Source: a virus
DNA: 43,627 bases
Direction: 5' to 3' (one strand)
IMG/VR virus record: IMGVR_UViG_3300023435_000037
Span: 1-43,627 of that record
The notes beneath the pieces were generated by a model, which ran no database searches, was not told the origin of the DNA, and saw only the letters and a program-made list of their open reading frames with translations. The translations under genes and the position numbers were made by a program. The stretch's first letter is position 1. Each line of letters starts with the position of its first letter. This document shows, piece by piece, positions 20,701 to 29,133 of the stretch.

Positions 20701-23100
20701 ATCATCTAGCGTAGCAGATTCGCCCATAGACTTAGCTAGTTCAGATCCTTTATACATGGCCAGGTTGTAGATATTGATGTGAGATATGATGTCACTATTA
20801 TCCTCTAACCAACCAAGTGTGTGTGCATATGTCTCCGCTGTCTCCTGCGGCAATCCGATTATAATGTTAGGTATCATGTCTATACCCAAGCGTCTAGCCT
20901 TGGCAGTAGCTTCGTCAATCAGCTTCTCGTTAGCGGGTTTCTTGCTCGCCTTTAGGATATCATTGTTATAACTCTCGACACCGATCTCGATGAACTTAAC
21001 GTGTGAGTCACGCAGCATCTGATCGTCAAGCTTACCCATCTGTGCCGCTGTAGTCTGTATTATGAAGCCCTCGAACTCAGGATTCTTTTTCTTGATACGA
21101 CCATATAGGTCGGATAGCTGACTGTGGTTCTTAGCCTGCCCGAATGTCTTATCATCTACATACACTAACTGTGCATCGGCCTTAGCTATCTCATCAGCCT
21201 GATTGTTCATGATCTCAGGTGTCATCTCAGTGACACCCTTGGGTACTATACAGAACGTACACTTGTGCAGACAACCTTTAGACATACACATACGCGGTAT
21301 AGTTTGACTACCCTCGAAGTGACTATAATCGGTACCAGGCTTGTACGCGTGTCCGCGTGCTTCAGCCATAGCTTGTATCGTCTTATATGTCTTGGCATTA
21401 GGTAGATCATCAAAGAACTTAAGATCTGTGTAACCACCTATGGATACGTCACCACCAAAGTCCTTGGCCAACTCTTTTATATTATCCTTGTTAACATCCA
21501 GAGCACTGAACGCTATGTGATCATAACCTGATCTGGCCATAAACTCTTTGGCCTCGGACATGTCACGTACAAAGTATACGTCAGAATTAGGAACTGTGTG
21601 GTTAACCTCGCCCATCCATTTAGGAATCTCCCAGGTGTCACCTAGTCTACGGTAGCCAGGGCGTGTGTCATATAATTTATCATAATATGATTTAGCTTGC
21701 GGATCTTCATCAACAGTTATAAGATCAGAAGCAAACTGAACCATGAGTGTTCGACCTTTATTACCCTTGGCATCATCTTGTCTTATCCAAGGATTGACTC
21801 CGTTACCATCTTCCTCCGCTCTGATCTTGGCTTCATTGTATACCGCTCCAGGTATTGATATACGTCCGTTGCCTACCTTAGCAGCAGTACCGCGATCTAT
21901 ATCCGGCATCTTGGAGATAGCATAGGCAGAGAACGGGGCATCCATAGCACCGCCGAGTATGGTACCCATTATGCCAGCGTCTATGAGCCTCTTGGCAACT
22001 TCGTTAAAGTCAACTTTACCATCATCCATCCTAGGTGTGTCACCACCAAGTACCATACCTACTAGTTCCTGTGGCAATTCTTCTGCTAGACCTTCAGACA
22101 ATGCTGTTAACAGTACACGCTTGCTAAAGTACTTTGCTTTACCTAACTTAGTAACAGCACTTCTCTCTGCGGCTTTGAGATACTTACCACCTCCACCACC
22201 TACCATCTCTATGCCACCATTTATCATACCACCGACTGTACCACGCATCCTGGCACTACGCTCATCCATGCCCTGATCAAGTGCTGTCTGATATATGTTA
22301 TTACCTTCAACACCATATGCTACAAGAAAACTTGCCATAGATGCTGGTATTGTTTGCCCACCTGTTAGTGCCGCTGCACCTATACTAGCTATTAAAAACG
22401 GGCCGGTCTCTACAGCACCACCAAAATACTTATCGAAGGTGTTCTCTATCACTGGTTGCATCTCAGGTTCCTGGAGTGCTTTGTGCATCAATCTACTCCA
22501 GTCATTTATGGTGTTTCTCATGGGTATACCAGCTATGGGCTGAGCTAATTTTGATATAGTATCAGCTAAGAACAAGCCGCCGCCCACCACCATTATCTCA
22601 CCACGCTCGAAACGTCTATAAGCTTTGCTAAGGAACTTACCTTTTTTGCTGTCTTGTTCTTCCTGCCAAGCTTTCTGATCAGTAATAGACTGACGTGCAT
22701 TGGATATCTCATCAACACGCTCAACCAACCTGGCTCTAGTTCTATCACCGGCCCTAGCATTCTTAGATTCTTCAGTACCAGATCCGCTACGTATCTTACG
22801 AAGATCATCTACGTACTGATCCTTTGGTGTTAGCTCTCCCCTGTTAATGAACTTTAGCAGGTCAAGATTTATCGCCCCTGGTACTGTGGAACTTGGCCTA
22901 CCGGTCTTTACAGTCTCAGCTATATCCCTTACCTGTGTACTAGCTTCTTTTACCAGTGACGGAGTGGTAGGATTAAACTTAGTTGAAAAGGTTTCGTAAT
23001 CAACACTAGCATAATGCTTGGCGTGCACTGCACGTGACAGTTGATCATCTGTCTTGTCCTTGTACTGCGGATATAATTGTCTGAACTCGGTTACATTCAT
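17791..23100 (-). CDS. giant polyvalent (probably ejected) virion protein with radical-SAM domain
   Basis: 1769 residues. The N-terminus FRQLYPQYKDKTDDQLSRAV followed by YETFSTKF is the short motif that opens many large phage internal/polyvalent proteins. Residues 232-350 are hydrophobic and Gly/Ala-rich. Residues about 500-830 are a radical-SAM enzyme domain: a degenerate B12-binding-like part (YDHIAFSALDVNK, GGDVSIGG), the cluster motif C610-x3-C614-x2-C617 (GCLHKCTFCIVPKG), IEIGVES and IIIGLPQETAETY. C605, C610, C614 and C617 are the only cysteines. Residues about 1012-1080 carry the GFxTDxGxFVSPEEA...AGQ element of polyvalent proteins. Residues 1545-1670 contain two hydrophobic segments (MWSWIMPAIMFGMIG), then a Gly/Pro/Arg tail. 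The enzyme's substrate is unknown. Confidence 0.85.
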   Translation of the reverse strand: MNVTEFRQLYPQYKDKTDDQLSRAVHAKHYASVDYETFSTKFNPTTPSLVKEASTQVRDIAETVKTGRPSSTVPGAINLDLLKFINRGELTPKDQYVDDLRKIRSGSGTEESKNARAGDRTRARLVERVDEISNARQSITDQKAWQEEQDSKKGKFLSKAYRRFERGEIMVVGGGLFLADTISKLAQPIAGIPMRNTINDWSRLMHKALQEPEMQPVIENTFDKYFGGAVETGPFLIASIGAAALTGGQTIPASMASFLVAYGVEGNNIYQTALDQGMDERSARMRGTVGGMINGGIEMVGGGGGKYLKAAERSAVTKLGKAKYFSKRVLLTALSEGLAEELPQELVGMVLGGDTPRMDDGKVDFNEVAKRLIDAGIMGTILGGAMDAPFSAYAISKMPDIDRGTAAKVGNGRISIPGAVYNEAKIRAEEDGNGVNPWIRQDDAKGNKGRTLMVQFASDLITVDEDPQAKSYYDKLYDTRPGYRRLGDTWEIPKWMGEVNHTVPNSDVYFVRDMSEAKEFMARSGYDHIAFSALDVNKDNIKELAKDFGGDVSIGGYTDLKFFDDLPNAKTYKTIQAMAEARGHAYKPGTDYSHFEGSQTIPRMCMSKGCLHKCTFCIVPKGVTEMTPEIMNNQADEIAKADAQLVYVDDKTFGQAKNHSQLSDLYGRIKKKNPEFEGFIIQTTAAQMGKLDDQMLRDSHVKFIEIGVESYNNDILKASKKPANEKLIDEATAKARRLGIDMIPNIIIGLPQETAETYAHTLGWLEDNSDIISHINIYNLAMYKGSELAKSMGESATLDDLNENKIQKSFHKDPEIHIAAANEFYELGRNLLDTPLFRDMLPANWDNIKGEEVGLTPVMVQDVLARAEDRYRLLKNKDVSKRSRQDNRELAFLSRKRGDIEALAKDYTNPKGGLVRKVFKEPKKPKMKELLRKGHQIPEQLGWGDEQRRDLQEYITGKRTMTEMTKDERIKWVKYIEAELAATGRSYIPKQPIIPKIIERLRASIARRGIASAALKLKSGEILTGTTHANIMRAEEAKGRTITMADLDAGKSSGFLTDKGEFVSPEEAWKIGEEAGQLKLTGKDAMAKELIDKKYLIAEGIRYVRRTDEPSVAKRALDYIIESKIGGFFAELNRIERWLERLDGYQNGPLHDTIWKRVKNADELRSMMTSQGQNEFFNLIEDSGIDGSTWTGAKETIGTHELTPFEKVGVYLLSRNEHGHRYLTKGMTFSEEDISLISESLTDQELDVAAWLDTQYKEQWPVLRAAAIDVDVDPELLEQELNYSPILRIGGDEDVNFVDLLTDQFNRQSSKPDKGFLEKRKARALGKIELDAGVIYMRNIQRIETFKAMAPIAKDIGKILNHDGVKQALNVATNDRGSKILNKWLRDTIKGQTDGPQTDFEKIVAIMRRNGIIYAIGYNVPSAFRQTLSGYNAMAVDPLMRKYMPGNWAAAGSTKKYKAMKEFVDARSPLVKTRKYDRDLRRRWDASRLGKRIQGKKPWDEKAVAWIRWMDDRTVTVAWKSMYDVALEKGMDDVQASEYADKNVARTQPMANTKDLPHLFRGGQIAKLLTTFQNQVNNNYNFYRHDIIGARAAGQISNTEVAWRVMWSWIMPAIMFGMIGRGGLPTDDEGDISLGKLLVDLTTYPIASVMIAGRWITRMIKGWGSSGTVGEIAPEEAIRAFQAMKEGNVKGTIMHAAAAVGAATGRIPAQGIRTASGVMDIMAGKTQDPRRLVYTKWALEQEDKKSGGTSRRGPSTGPRSSGGPAGGPR

Positions 23101-23101
23101 T

Positions 23102-23902
23102 TTAGAACAGTCCTAAAGGATCATTGTTGACAGCGGCCTGCTGAGGCTTGTTATATGATTTTGATATCTTGTCACCAAAGGTACCACCTTGAGTGCCAGG
23201 TTTCACTAGTCTCCTGCTAACATCAGCGTCACCTAGTATGCTAGCCTTTTCTTTCTTAGTCTTGTCTAGTTCTCTAACCAGCATCCTACGCTCTTGTATC
23301 TCTTCAGGTGTAGCGTCACGCCAATCACCCATAGTGAACTCTTTAGATTTCTTGTCCTCCACCATTAGGCTACGATCCCATACCTGGACCTTGCCTGGTG
23401 CCATCCCAGGATCATTCTTACCAAGTGTTAGCTTACGCGGCACGCGTATGGGAACTTTAGTCATCCTGAACTCATTCAATCTACCTTGTAGTCTATTACT
23501 ATGAGCATCAAGAACACCGAACTGTTGCGGTACAGATTTCTCTGACGGATACATGGCACCGGCTACGTCCTTACCATAGGCCATGCCAGCCTTCAACTCC
23601 TCTTGTGTACCAGGTGTTATACCACCTGATGCGGCTATCCTATCTATCTGTTTGAATCTTGCCATCTGCTGTTCAGCCTGTTGGTTAAACTGTAACATCT
23701 CAGCTTGGGCGTTGGCATCTATCTGTTGTAGCATAGCCTGATGTTTACGAGTCCCAAGAGTTCTAGCATTACGATTTACAGTCTGCCACTGTAGGGCAAA
23801 CTTTTGCTGTATCTGTTGTCTGCCAGCTTGTATCTCACCCTCAATCTCCTTCTCAGGTGACATCTGACCGGCTGGTAATTGTGTGAATTGAAATCCTGCC
23901 AT
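23102..23902 (-). CDS. internal virion protein candidate
   Basis: 266 residues, very Gln/Ala-rich in the N-terminal half with predicted long helices (residues about 15-90: QQIQQKFALQWQTVNRNAR and similar). Basic C-terminal half. It is encoded immediately upstream of the giant protein and probably made with it. Gln/Ala-rich helical proteins in this position are usually podovirus internal or ejection proteins. No enzymatic motif. Confidence 0.6.
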   Translation of the reverse strand: MAGFQFTQLPAGQMSPEKEIEGEIQAGRQQIQQKFALQWQTVNRNARTLGTRKHQAMLQQIDANAQAEMLQFNQQAEQQMARFKQIDRIAASGGITPGTQEELKAGMAYGKDVAGAMYPSEKSVPQQFGVLDAHSNRLQGRLNEFRMTKVPIRVPRKLTLGKNDPGMAPGKVQVWDRSLMVEDKKSKEFTMGDWRDATPEEIQERRMLVRELDKTKKEKASILGDADVSRRLVKPGTQGGTFGDKISKSYNKPQQAAVNNDPLGLF

Positions 23903-23910
23903 CTTATCTC

Positions 23911-24234
23911 CTATGTAAGTATATCAGTAGGTATATCAGAAGCAGGCGGTATAATAGCACTTATCTCTGTTCTATACCTGTCTGTATCTTCTGCCTTATC
24001 TACCATATTTACTACAGCTTTACCAAGTTCACGTAAGACTCGTTCACCGAATTCTTTATTGTCCTCAGCAGGAACTTTATCTGCTATCCTAAAATCCCAG
24101 TGTCCACCGAACTCAGGATTGACACTACCCCTGGCCTCAATGGTCATATGCGTATCAGTTATCTTATTAAAAGCATCAAGAACTTTTGTTACCCAAGCAT
24201 CCGGTACGGTTATATTCAAAGTTACATCTGCCAT
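23911..24234 (-). CDS. hypothetical late protein
   Basis: 107 residues beginning MADVTLNITVPDAWVTKVLD. Short beta strand then helices; no motif recognised. It sits between the fibre and internal-protein genes, so a tail or assembly role is possible. Confidence 0.55.
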   Translation of the reverse strand: MADVTLNITVPDAWVTKVLDAFNKITDTHMTIEARGSVNPEFGGHWDFRIADKVPAEDNKEFGERVLRELGKAVVNMVDKAEDTDRYRTEISAIIPPASDIPTDILT

Positions 24235-24247
24235 TGTTTACCCTATC

Positions 24248-25342
24248 CTATGTCGCTATTAAGCCGTGTGCTCTACACCGAGCTAAAAGTGCATTAAGCT
24301 GTGTTATGACATCCGCAGCATCTGTAGCATCCGCTACTGCCGCACCTTGATTACTTACTACTTGAGTTCCATCTACTTCGTAATGTTCAGTTGTATTAAC
24401 ATCATCACCAAAATGAACTAATCCAGCACCAGTATATATTGCATAGTTAAGCGTTAAGGCTGCGTCAACATCATCCAGTTTAATACCGTATGCGTTGATG
24501 AGTTTATTACCAAATGCCTGAATCGTACCAAGTTTATAACCATAGAAATTAGTTACGGTAGCAGCATCTTGAATGTTGGCACTTACATTGTACCCAGATA
24601 TGCCCGTTACTGTACCTGCTGAACTACTTTCGGTGTTTACATCAGCGTTAAATCCTCTAATTGCATTAGCATGTGTCCAGTCCTGCGTATTTACATCATC
24701 CAGTTGTACCTGAGTACCTACCCCCGTTATGTAACCTGTGTAATCTGCAAGACCAGTTTTACCTATTTGCACAGAAGCATATATACCCCTTCTAACTGAG
24801 TTATCACCAGCAGAGGTTATCGTCTTATGCTTTGAAAGACCTATACCTGTTAAAGGCGTCATGACAGCAGTACCAAAAGCAGCATCGCCAACAACATCAA
24901 TGTCACCAGCTACATCACAATCACCAGTTAGAACTAAGTTAGTAAACTGAGGACTGTCACTAGTTCCTAATCCTATTGATGTTCTGGCGGTAGCACCAGA
25001 TTCTACAACCCATGCCGCACCGTCACCTACTATTAAATTACCATCAGTGGGGGTTAATCCACCAATACCAGAAATTAAAGTATGCTCGGCAGAAGTAAGA
25101 TGATAATATTCTCCTGCTGTACCACCCTGCAATGAAGCTGTTTCAGCATGTGTAGCACCACCCGCTATCACACCAGCAGTAGCTTTCAACACTCCTGTCA
25201 AACCAGTAAGTGTCAGCCCCGCGAACTCAGGTGTAGATCCACCGCCAATGCGTAAGTGCTTAAGCTTATCTATAATAATCCTAAGCCTAACCCAATCATT
25301 AGGTCTAACGGGAGGAATTTGTATAGTCTTGTTGCTTGACAT
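24248..25342 (-). CDS. tail fibre/tailspike-like protein
   Basis: 364 residues, rich in Gly, Thr, Ala and Asp, with repeated short beta units (GLTLTGLTGVLKATAGVIAG; FTNLVLTGDCDVAGDIDVVG), the composition of trimeric phage fibres. The segment around residues 75-90 (AGEYYHLTSAEHTLI) and the FGDDVNTTEHYEVDG to C-terminal helix region are typical of fibre ends. Likely the host-binding fibre, though receptor and fold are unknown. Confidence 0.65.
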   Translation of the reverse strand: MSSNKTIQIPPVRPNDWVRLRIIIDKLKHLRIGGGSTPEFAGLTLTGLTGVLKATAGVIAGGATHAETASLQGGTAGEYYHLTSAEHTLISGIGGLTPTDGNLIVGDGAAWVVESGATARTSIGLGTSDSPQFTNLVLTGDCDVAGDIDVVGDAAFGTAVMTPLTGIGLSKHKTITSAGDNSVRRGIYASVQIGKTGLADYTGYITGVGTQVQLDDVNTQDWTHANAIRGFNADVNTESSSAGTVTGISGYNVSANIQDAATVTNFYGYKLGTIQAFGNKLINAYGIKLDDVDAALTLNYAIYTGAGLVHFGDDVNTTEHYEVDGTQVVSNQGAAVADATDAADVITQLNALLARCRAHGLIAT

Positions 25343-25347
25343 AATAT

Positions 25348-26205
25348 TTACGCGTACAATCTACTGTATGCAGATTGCTGATCTTGTACTTGTTCACCAG
25401 TTTTATTATATAACATAGCAGAATAATTTGTGGTTGACTTAAACCCGCCACCTGGATCTGTACCCCCCTGTGCTGACTGCGGCAGCGAAGATGTAACTGC
25501 CTGCTTTGTATTCTGTTCAAGCGTGGTACCAGATCCACCCTGTGCCCACAATGACTTACCTACCATAGAAGGATCATACTCTCTTGGTGCATTCCACCCT
25601 GTACTGCCTCCGCTCCCTGACCAGTTAGGTACAGAAGGTAAGTTACCACCTCCACCAGGTTGATTATACAGTGACGGAAACTGACTCGCTTGACCACCAC
25701 TACCACCACTACCACCGGTACCACCAGTTCCACCCAAACCCTCATTGAATCCCCAACCAGGTCTATTTGAGGCATCAGCACCGAAACCATAAGATCCACC
25801 GATAGTCCTAACTGGATTGCTCATGGTACCACCTACAGGTTGTCCACCCATCTGTAACTGAGTCTGAGCACCGAGCAAGTCACTCTGTCTACCAGCCTGT
25901 CTATTAAGTCCCTGTTGTTTAGAACTCTCGGCAAGATGAGCGAACGACATTAAGGCGGTCATATACTTATCTTCAGCACCACCACGTGCTCTCATACGCG
26001 ACCTTGAGGCTGTCTTTTCTGCCGCTAACGGAACAGCACCCATCACAGTAGTACCACCCAAACCACCAGATATAAGATTTCCATGACCAGTAGATATAGC
26101 ACTTTTCTTACCAGCTTCTATATCCGAAAGATCAGCCTTGAGGGTTTCTCCACCGCCCTCTAATCTTTTTAATACCGACTCATATAGTTTAGTAGCATCA
26201 GCCAT
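25348..26205 (-). CDS. Gly-rich internal/tail protein
   Basis: 285 residues. Helical N-terminal 120 residues (YESVLKRLEGGGETLKADL), then a low-complexity Gly/Ser/Pro region (GGTGGTGGSGGSGG near residue 160), then a Gln/Ser-rich tail. It starts at the base where the hub gene ends (ATG/stop overlap at 26205). It resembles internal head or DNA-ejection proteins in composition only. Confidence 0.55.
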   Translation of the reverse strand: MADATKLYESVLKRLEGGGETLKADLSDIEAGKKSAISTGHGNLISGGLGGTTVMGAVPLAAEKTASRSRMRARGGAEDKYMTALMSFAHLAESSKQQGLNRQAGRQSDLLGAQTQLQMGGQPVGGTMSNPVRTIGGSYGFGADASNRPGWGFNEGLGGTGGTGGSGGSGGQASQFPSLYNQPGGGGNLPSVPNWSGSGGSTGWNAPREYDPSMVGKSLWAQGGSGTTLEQNTKQAVTSSLPQSAQGGTDPGGGFKSTTNYSAMLYNKTGEQVQDQQSAYSRLYA

Positions 26206-28340
26206 TATAAACTTCTCCCTACTTCTTTAGTGTCTACTATTAAACGTTCCATAGACCAGCTTTCACCAGCCGTATTGTTTCCTACCACTATACCACCCCA
26301 CTGTCCACGTACTGATCTACGATCTATATTACTTTTCTTATAACCTGGTGCTGAGAATGTCTTAATCATCTTCGGCGTAGCTCCACCGTCTAATGCTTCT
26401 ATAATACCAGCGGCTGTTCGTGCTACATGCACGTTACAGTATACATCATCAGAGTCTGACTGGCTACCAACGGCACCACCACCACCTGTCACTATATCTA
26501 TGTTAGATAAGTTACCATCCTTACGAGTACTCATACTAAGGCCCAATGGTGCGAATCCAACGTAGCTATCAATAGCAGTACTATCATCATTCTCGGCTGA
26601 CTTGTCCCAAAATCTTATATACCCATCATTACAACCAACAAGTAGTTTCCTATATGATGGATCTTCAGACTGATAATAAATACTGGAGAACACACCATGA
26701 TCCGCTGAATAAGAATCTGGGAATAATCCTTCAGATCGTAAATCATACCACCATGCGGAACTGACACCATCTGCAAGTGTAGTCTTGAATATATGTATCC
26801 CGCGATCTTCTGGATTGAAAGCCAAAGTTATCCTATGTAGTGACGAGTTAAACGCCAGATCTTCTATAAAATCAGGCCATATATCTATGGTTATATTCTC
26901 AGACTGTCCGAAGCCAGGTGGTATTCTAAGTATACCAACGGTACATACCATGTATAGATTACCAGCATCATCCCAACAATACGCACGATCTCCAAGTATA
27001 CCAGTAGTAAGATCAAGTTCTATTATGGTACCACCTTGACATGGGTGCCCTGTCATATACCACAACGTGTTGGCACACGCGTGCACAACGTAATCATCTT
27101 TGTATGGTATATTGACTACTATGATGTCACCTACTTCACCAGCGTCAGCATCATTACCAGCCACCGCTGACTGTGCATCATCCTGTGCGTACAGCCAATC
27201 CCAGGGATTAAGCTGGCGTGACATGTACCACTGGTGCGGGTAATTAGGATTACCGGATAGCATCGGGCAACCCATAAAATTACACACGAGGGAAGCGTTG
27301 GTGGGCATAGCACCAAAATTGGTAGCGTCACCACCATACACGGTCCAGTCATACCAATGTGGTGCTGATACTTCATCAGCATCAAGCACGAATGATACAG
27401 CACCTACGTAAACACTACCAGCGGGATTAGTACCGGTGACTGTCTCTGTATCAGTAAATGTAGCAGTGGTGGTACGCTTACCATAGACAAGACACGTGCC
27501 GTTAATAGCATCTATATAGTCTACTATCATTTTAGCACCGGAGGTTCCACCGGTTAATTCTATACTACGATCAGGCGGTAGATTAGCCCCAGATGAAATA
27601 TCACCAGTTGATAACTTGGTGTTGGAGAAATCGGCTACTTTAAGGTTGGTCTCATTAGCTATAAATAATTTTTGGAAAGCTACGATACCATTCAACCTAT
27701 TAGATGTGTTAATGTCAGCATTAGCCGCTGTTAGCTCCGACATCGTACCGGCGACAGCTTCCTGCCATATTTCGTGATTTCCAACAGCTATTAACTTCTT
27801 CGTGTATGTCTTATAAGTCGGTGGTATAGTGTCACCATAGCATCTAAACAACTGGTCCTGAGTTGTATCAACGGACCAAGCAGCACCACTATTAGTGCTC
27901 CAACCTTGATCACCACCTGCAAAGTCACTCGCACCAAGACCATCATCATCATATGGCCATATAATAACATTATTGGCGTCAAGTGATGCACCGTGTAAGA
28001 CTATACAATACTTAATTGAAGAAGAAAGATTATAAGCAGATGTTAGAGTACATGGCACCCAGGCATATGCCGAGGTATCGGGGACAACGACATTAGCAAT
28101 AGTACCAGTAGCTAATATAGCCCCTGTTGGTTTACCAGCACCATCAGCGGCATATAGCTTTACTGTGAGAGTTCCTACATCATCGCCTACACCTTTAGCC
28201 ATCCAAAAATCTATCCTAGTTAGGCTATATCCTATAGTCGTAGTAAATGATTGGAATGCCCAATCTGTAGAAGCATTAAGGGTTAATGCAAAATAAGGTG
28301 TGGCTGTTCCTGAATAATTATCTCTGAGTATAACGGCCAT
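26205..28340 (-). CDS. tail hub/nozzle-like protein with N-terminal lectin-like domain
   Basis: 711 residues. Residues about 1-170 look like a secreted-type beta-sandwich of the choice-of-anchor R class (AFQSFTTTIGYSLTRIDFWM, then GTLTVKLYAADGAGKPTGA). Residues about 175-711 are a beta-propeller-like body with many aromatic/Gly motifs (HQWYMSRQLNPWDWLY, DRAYCWDDAGNLYMV), as in podovirus hub/nozzle proteins. It follows the adaptor gene in transcription order, which fits tail assembly. The N-terminal domain may bind glycan. No tape-measure is present. Confidence 0.65.
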   Translation of the reverse strand: MAVILRDNYSGTATPYFALTLNASTDWAFQSFTTTIGYSLTRIDFWMAKGVGDDVGTLTVKLYAADGAGKPTGAILATGTIANVVVPDTSAYAWVPCTLTSAYNLSSSIKYCIVLHGASLDANNVIIWPYDDDGLGASDFAGGDQGWSTNSGAAWSVDTTQDQLFRCYGDTIPPTYKTYTKKLIAVGNHEIWQEAVAGTMSELTAANADINTSNRLNGIVAFQKLFIANETNLKVADFSNTKLSTGDISSGANLPPDRSIELTGGTSGAKMIVDYIDAINGTCLVYGKRTTTATFTDTETVTGTNPAGSVYVGAVSFVLDADEVSAPHWYDWTVYGGDATNFGAMPTNASLVCNFMGCPMLSGNPNYPHQWYMSRQLNPWDWLYAQDDAQSAVAGNDADAGEVGDIIVVNIPYKDDYVVHACANTLWYMTGHPCQGGTIIELDLTTGILGDRAYCWDDAGNLYMVCTVGILRIPPGFGQSENITIDIWPDFIEDLAFNSSLHRITLAFNPEDRGIHIFKTTLADGVSSAWWYDLRSEGLFPDSYSADHGVFSSIYYQSEDPSYRKLLVGCNDGYIRFWDKSAENDDSTAIDSYVGFAPLGLSMSTRKDGNLSNIDIVTGGGGAVGSQSDSDDVYCNVHVARTAAGIIEALDGGATPKMIKTFSAPGYKKSNIDRRSVRGQWGGIVVGNNTAGESWSMERLIVDTKEVGRSL

Positions 28341-28341
28341 A

Positions 28342-28563
28342 TCAATCCACCACTGTAATATAGAGTAATAGTACCACCGGTGAAGCTAATTCACCTATTT
28401 GCTGTGCGTATCCTTTTTGTAGTCCACCACGCTGGCCACCACGATCTCTGTTATCCAAATTATCTATCAATCTCATATTGAGAATAAATGGTGTGGTACC
28501 TTCTGGTTGCCTTTCAGTGCCAACACCCTTGTGATAACCTTTTCTAGGGAAAAGAATGTTCAT
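28342..28563 (-). CDS. small late protein
   Basis: 73 residues, basic and Gly/Arg-rich (FPRKGYHKGVGTERQPEG), ending in a hydrophobic VVLLLYITVVD. It ends one base before the hub start. Function unknown. The 81 bases upstream (28564-28644) hold no gene but contain ACCCC/GGGGT repeats that could form a hairpin. Confidence 0.5.
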   Translation of the reverse strand: MNILFPRKGYHKGVGTERQPEGTTPFILNMRLIDNLDNRDRGGQRGGLQKGYAQQIGELASPVVLLLYITVVD

Positions 28564-28644
28564 AATTATATCCTATAATGACACCCCTATCCTAGCCTTT
28601 GGGGTCAATGCTGTCGATAGTGTACCAGGGACAGTTGTTCTATC

Positions 28645-29109
28645 TTAACTAAAATCGAGGATACGATAGAAAATTTTAATCCTTAGTGGACTGTCACCAG
28701 TAACAGGATTTCCAGTGTCACACGCCAATACCAATGCCGCGTTAGATGTCAATTCTGTTTCTACTGAGGTCTTGGCAAACTCTTCATAGCAATCATCGGC
28801 CTGTTGCACTAAGGCTGAGGCGGCTACAGCGTCACTTACTGCTGTACCAGATCCGTCAGTATATTTCACAGTTACCACACCGCGAGTAGCATATGCGGCA
28901 CTATTAAAGTCCAGGAAGCCAACAGCCCCCATGAACTGAATAACCTTGTTCGCCCCTGGTGCGGCTACGAGTTCCTTGGGTGTAGTAAACAATGCCAGGA
29001 CTTCCGCTGTAGTCAACGTTATATCCTGCTCGCGAACGTCACCCACTCGTTCACGATCATCACCCTCAACCTGGCTCTTAATATTAAAGCCTAAATTCGA
29101 TTCGTTCAT
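28645..29109 (-). CDS. small virion protein candidate
   Basis: 154 residues with a Thr/Ala/Val beta-rich body (TTAEVLALFTTPKELVAAPG; GVVTVKYTDGSGTAVSD). This pattern is common in phage structural proteins of unknown exact place (tail or decoration). It starts after CAGGAGAATAAG and lies between adaptor and hub genes. Confidence 0.55.
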   Translation of the reverse strand: MNESNLGFNIKSQVEGDDRERVGDVREQDITLTTAEVLALFTTPKELVAAPGANKVIQFMGAVGFLDFNSAAYATRGVVTVKYTDGSGTAVSDAVAASALVQQADDCYEEFAKTSVETELTSNAALVLACDTGNPVTGDSPLRIKIFYRILDFS

Positions 29110-29133
29110 CTTATTCTCCTGTTCACTTGGTTA

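Noticed and set aside
28564-28644. Terminator in the gap between 28564 and 28644
   Set aside because: A short ACCCC/GGGGT pairing exists but the stem is short and no T-tract follows on the - strand.
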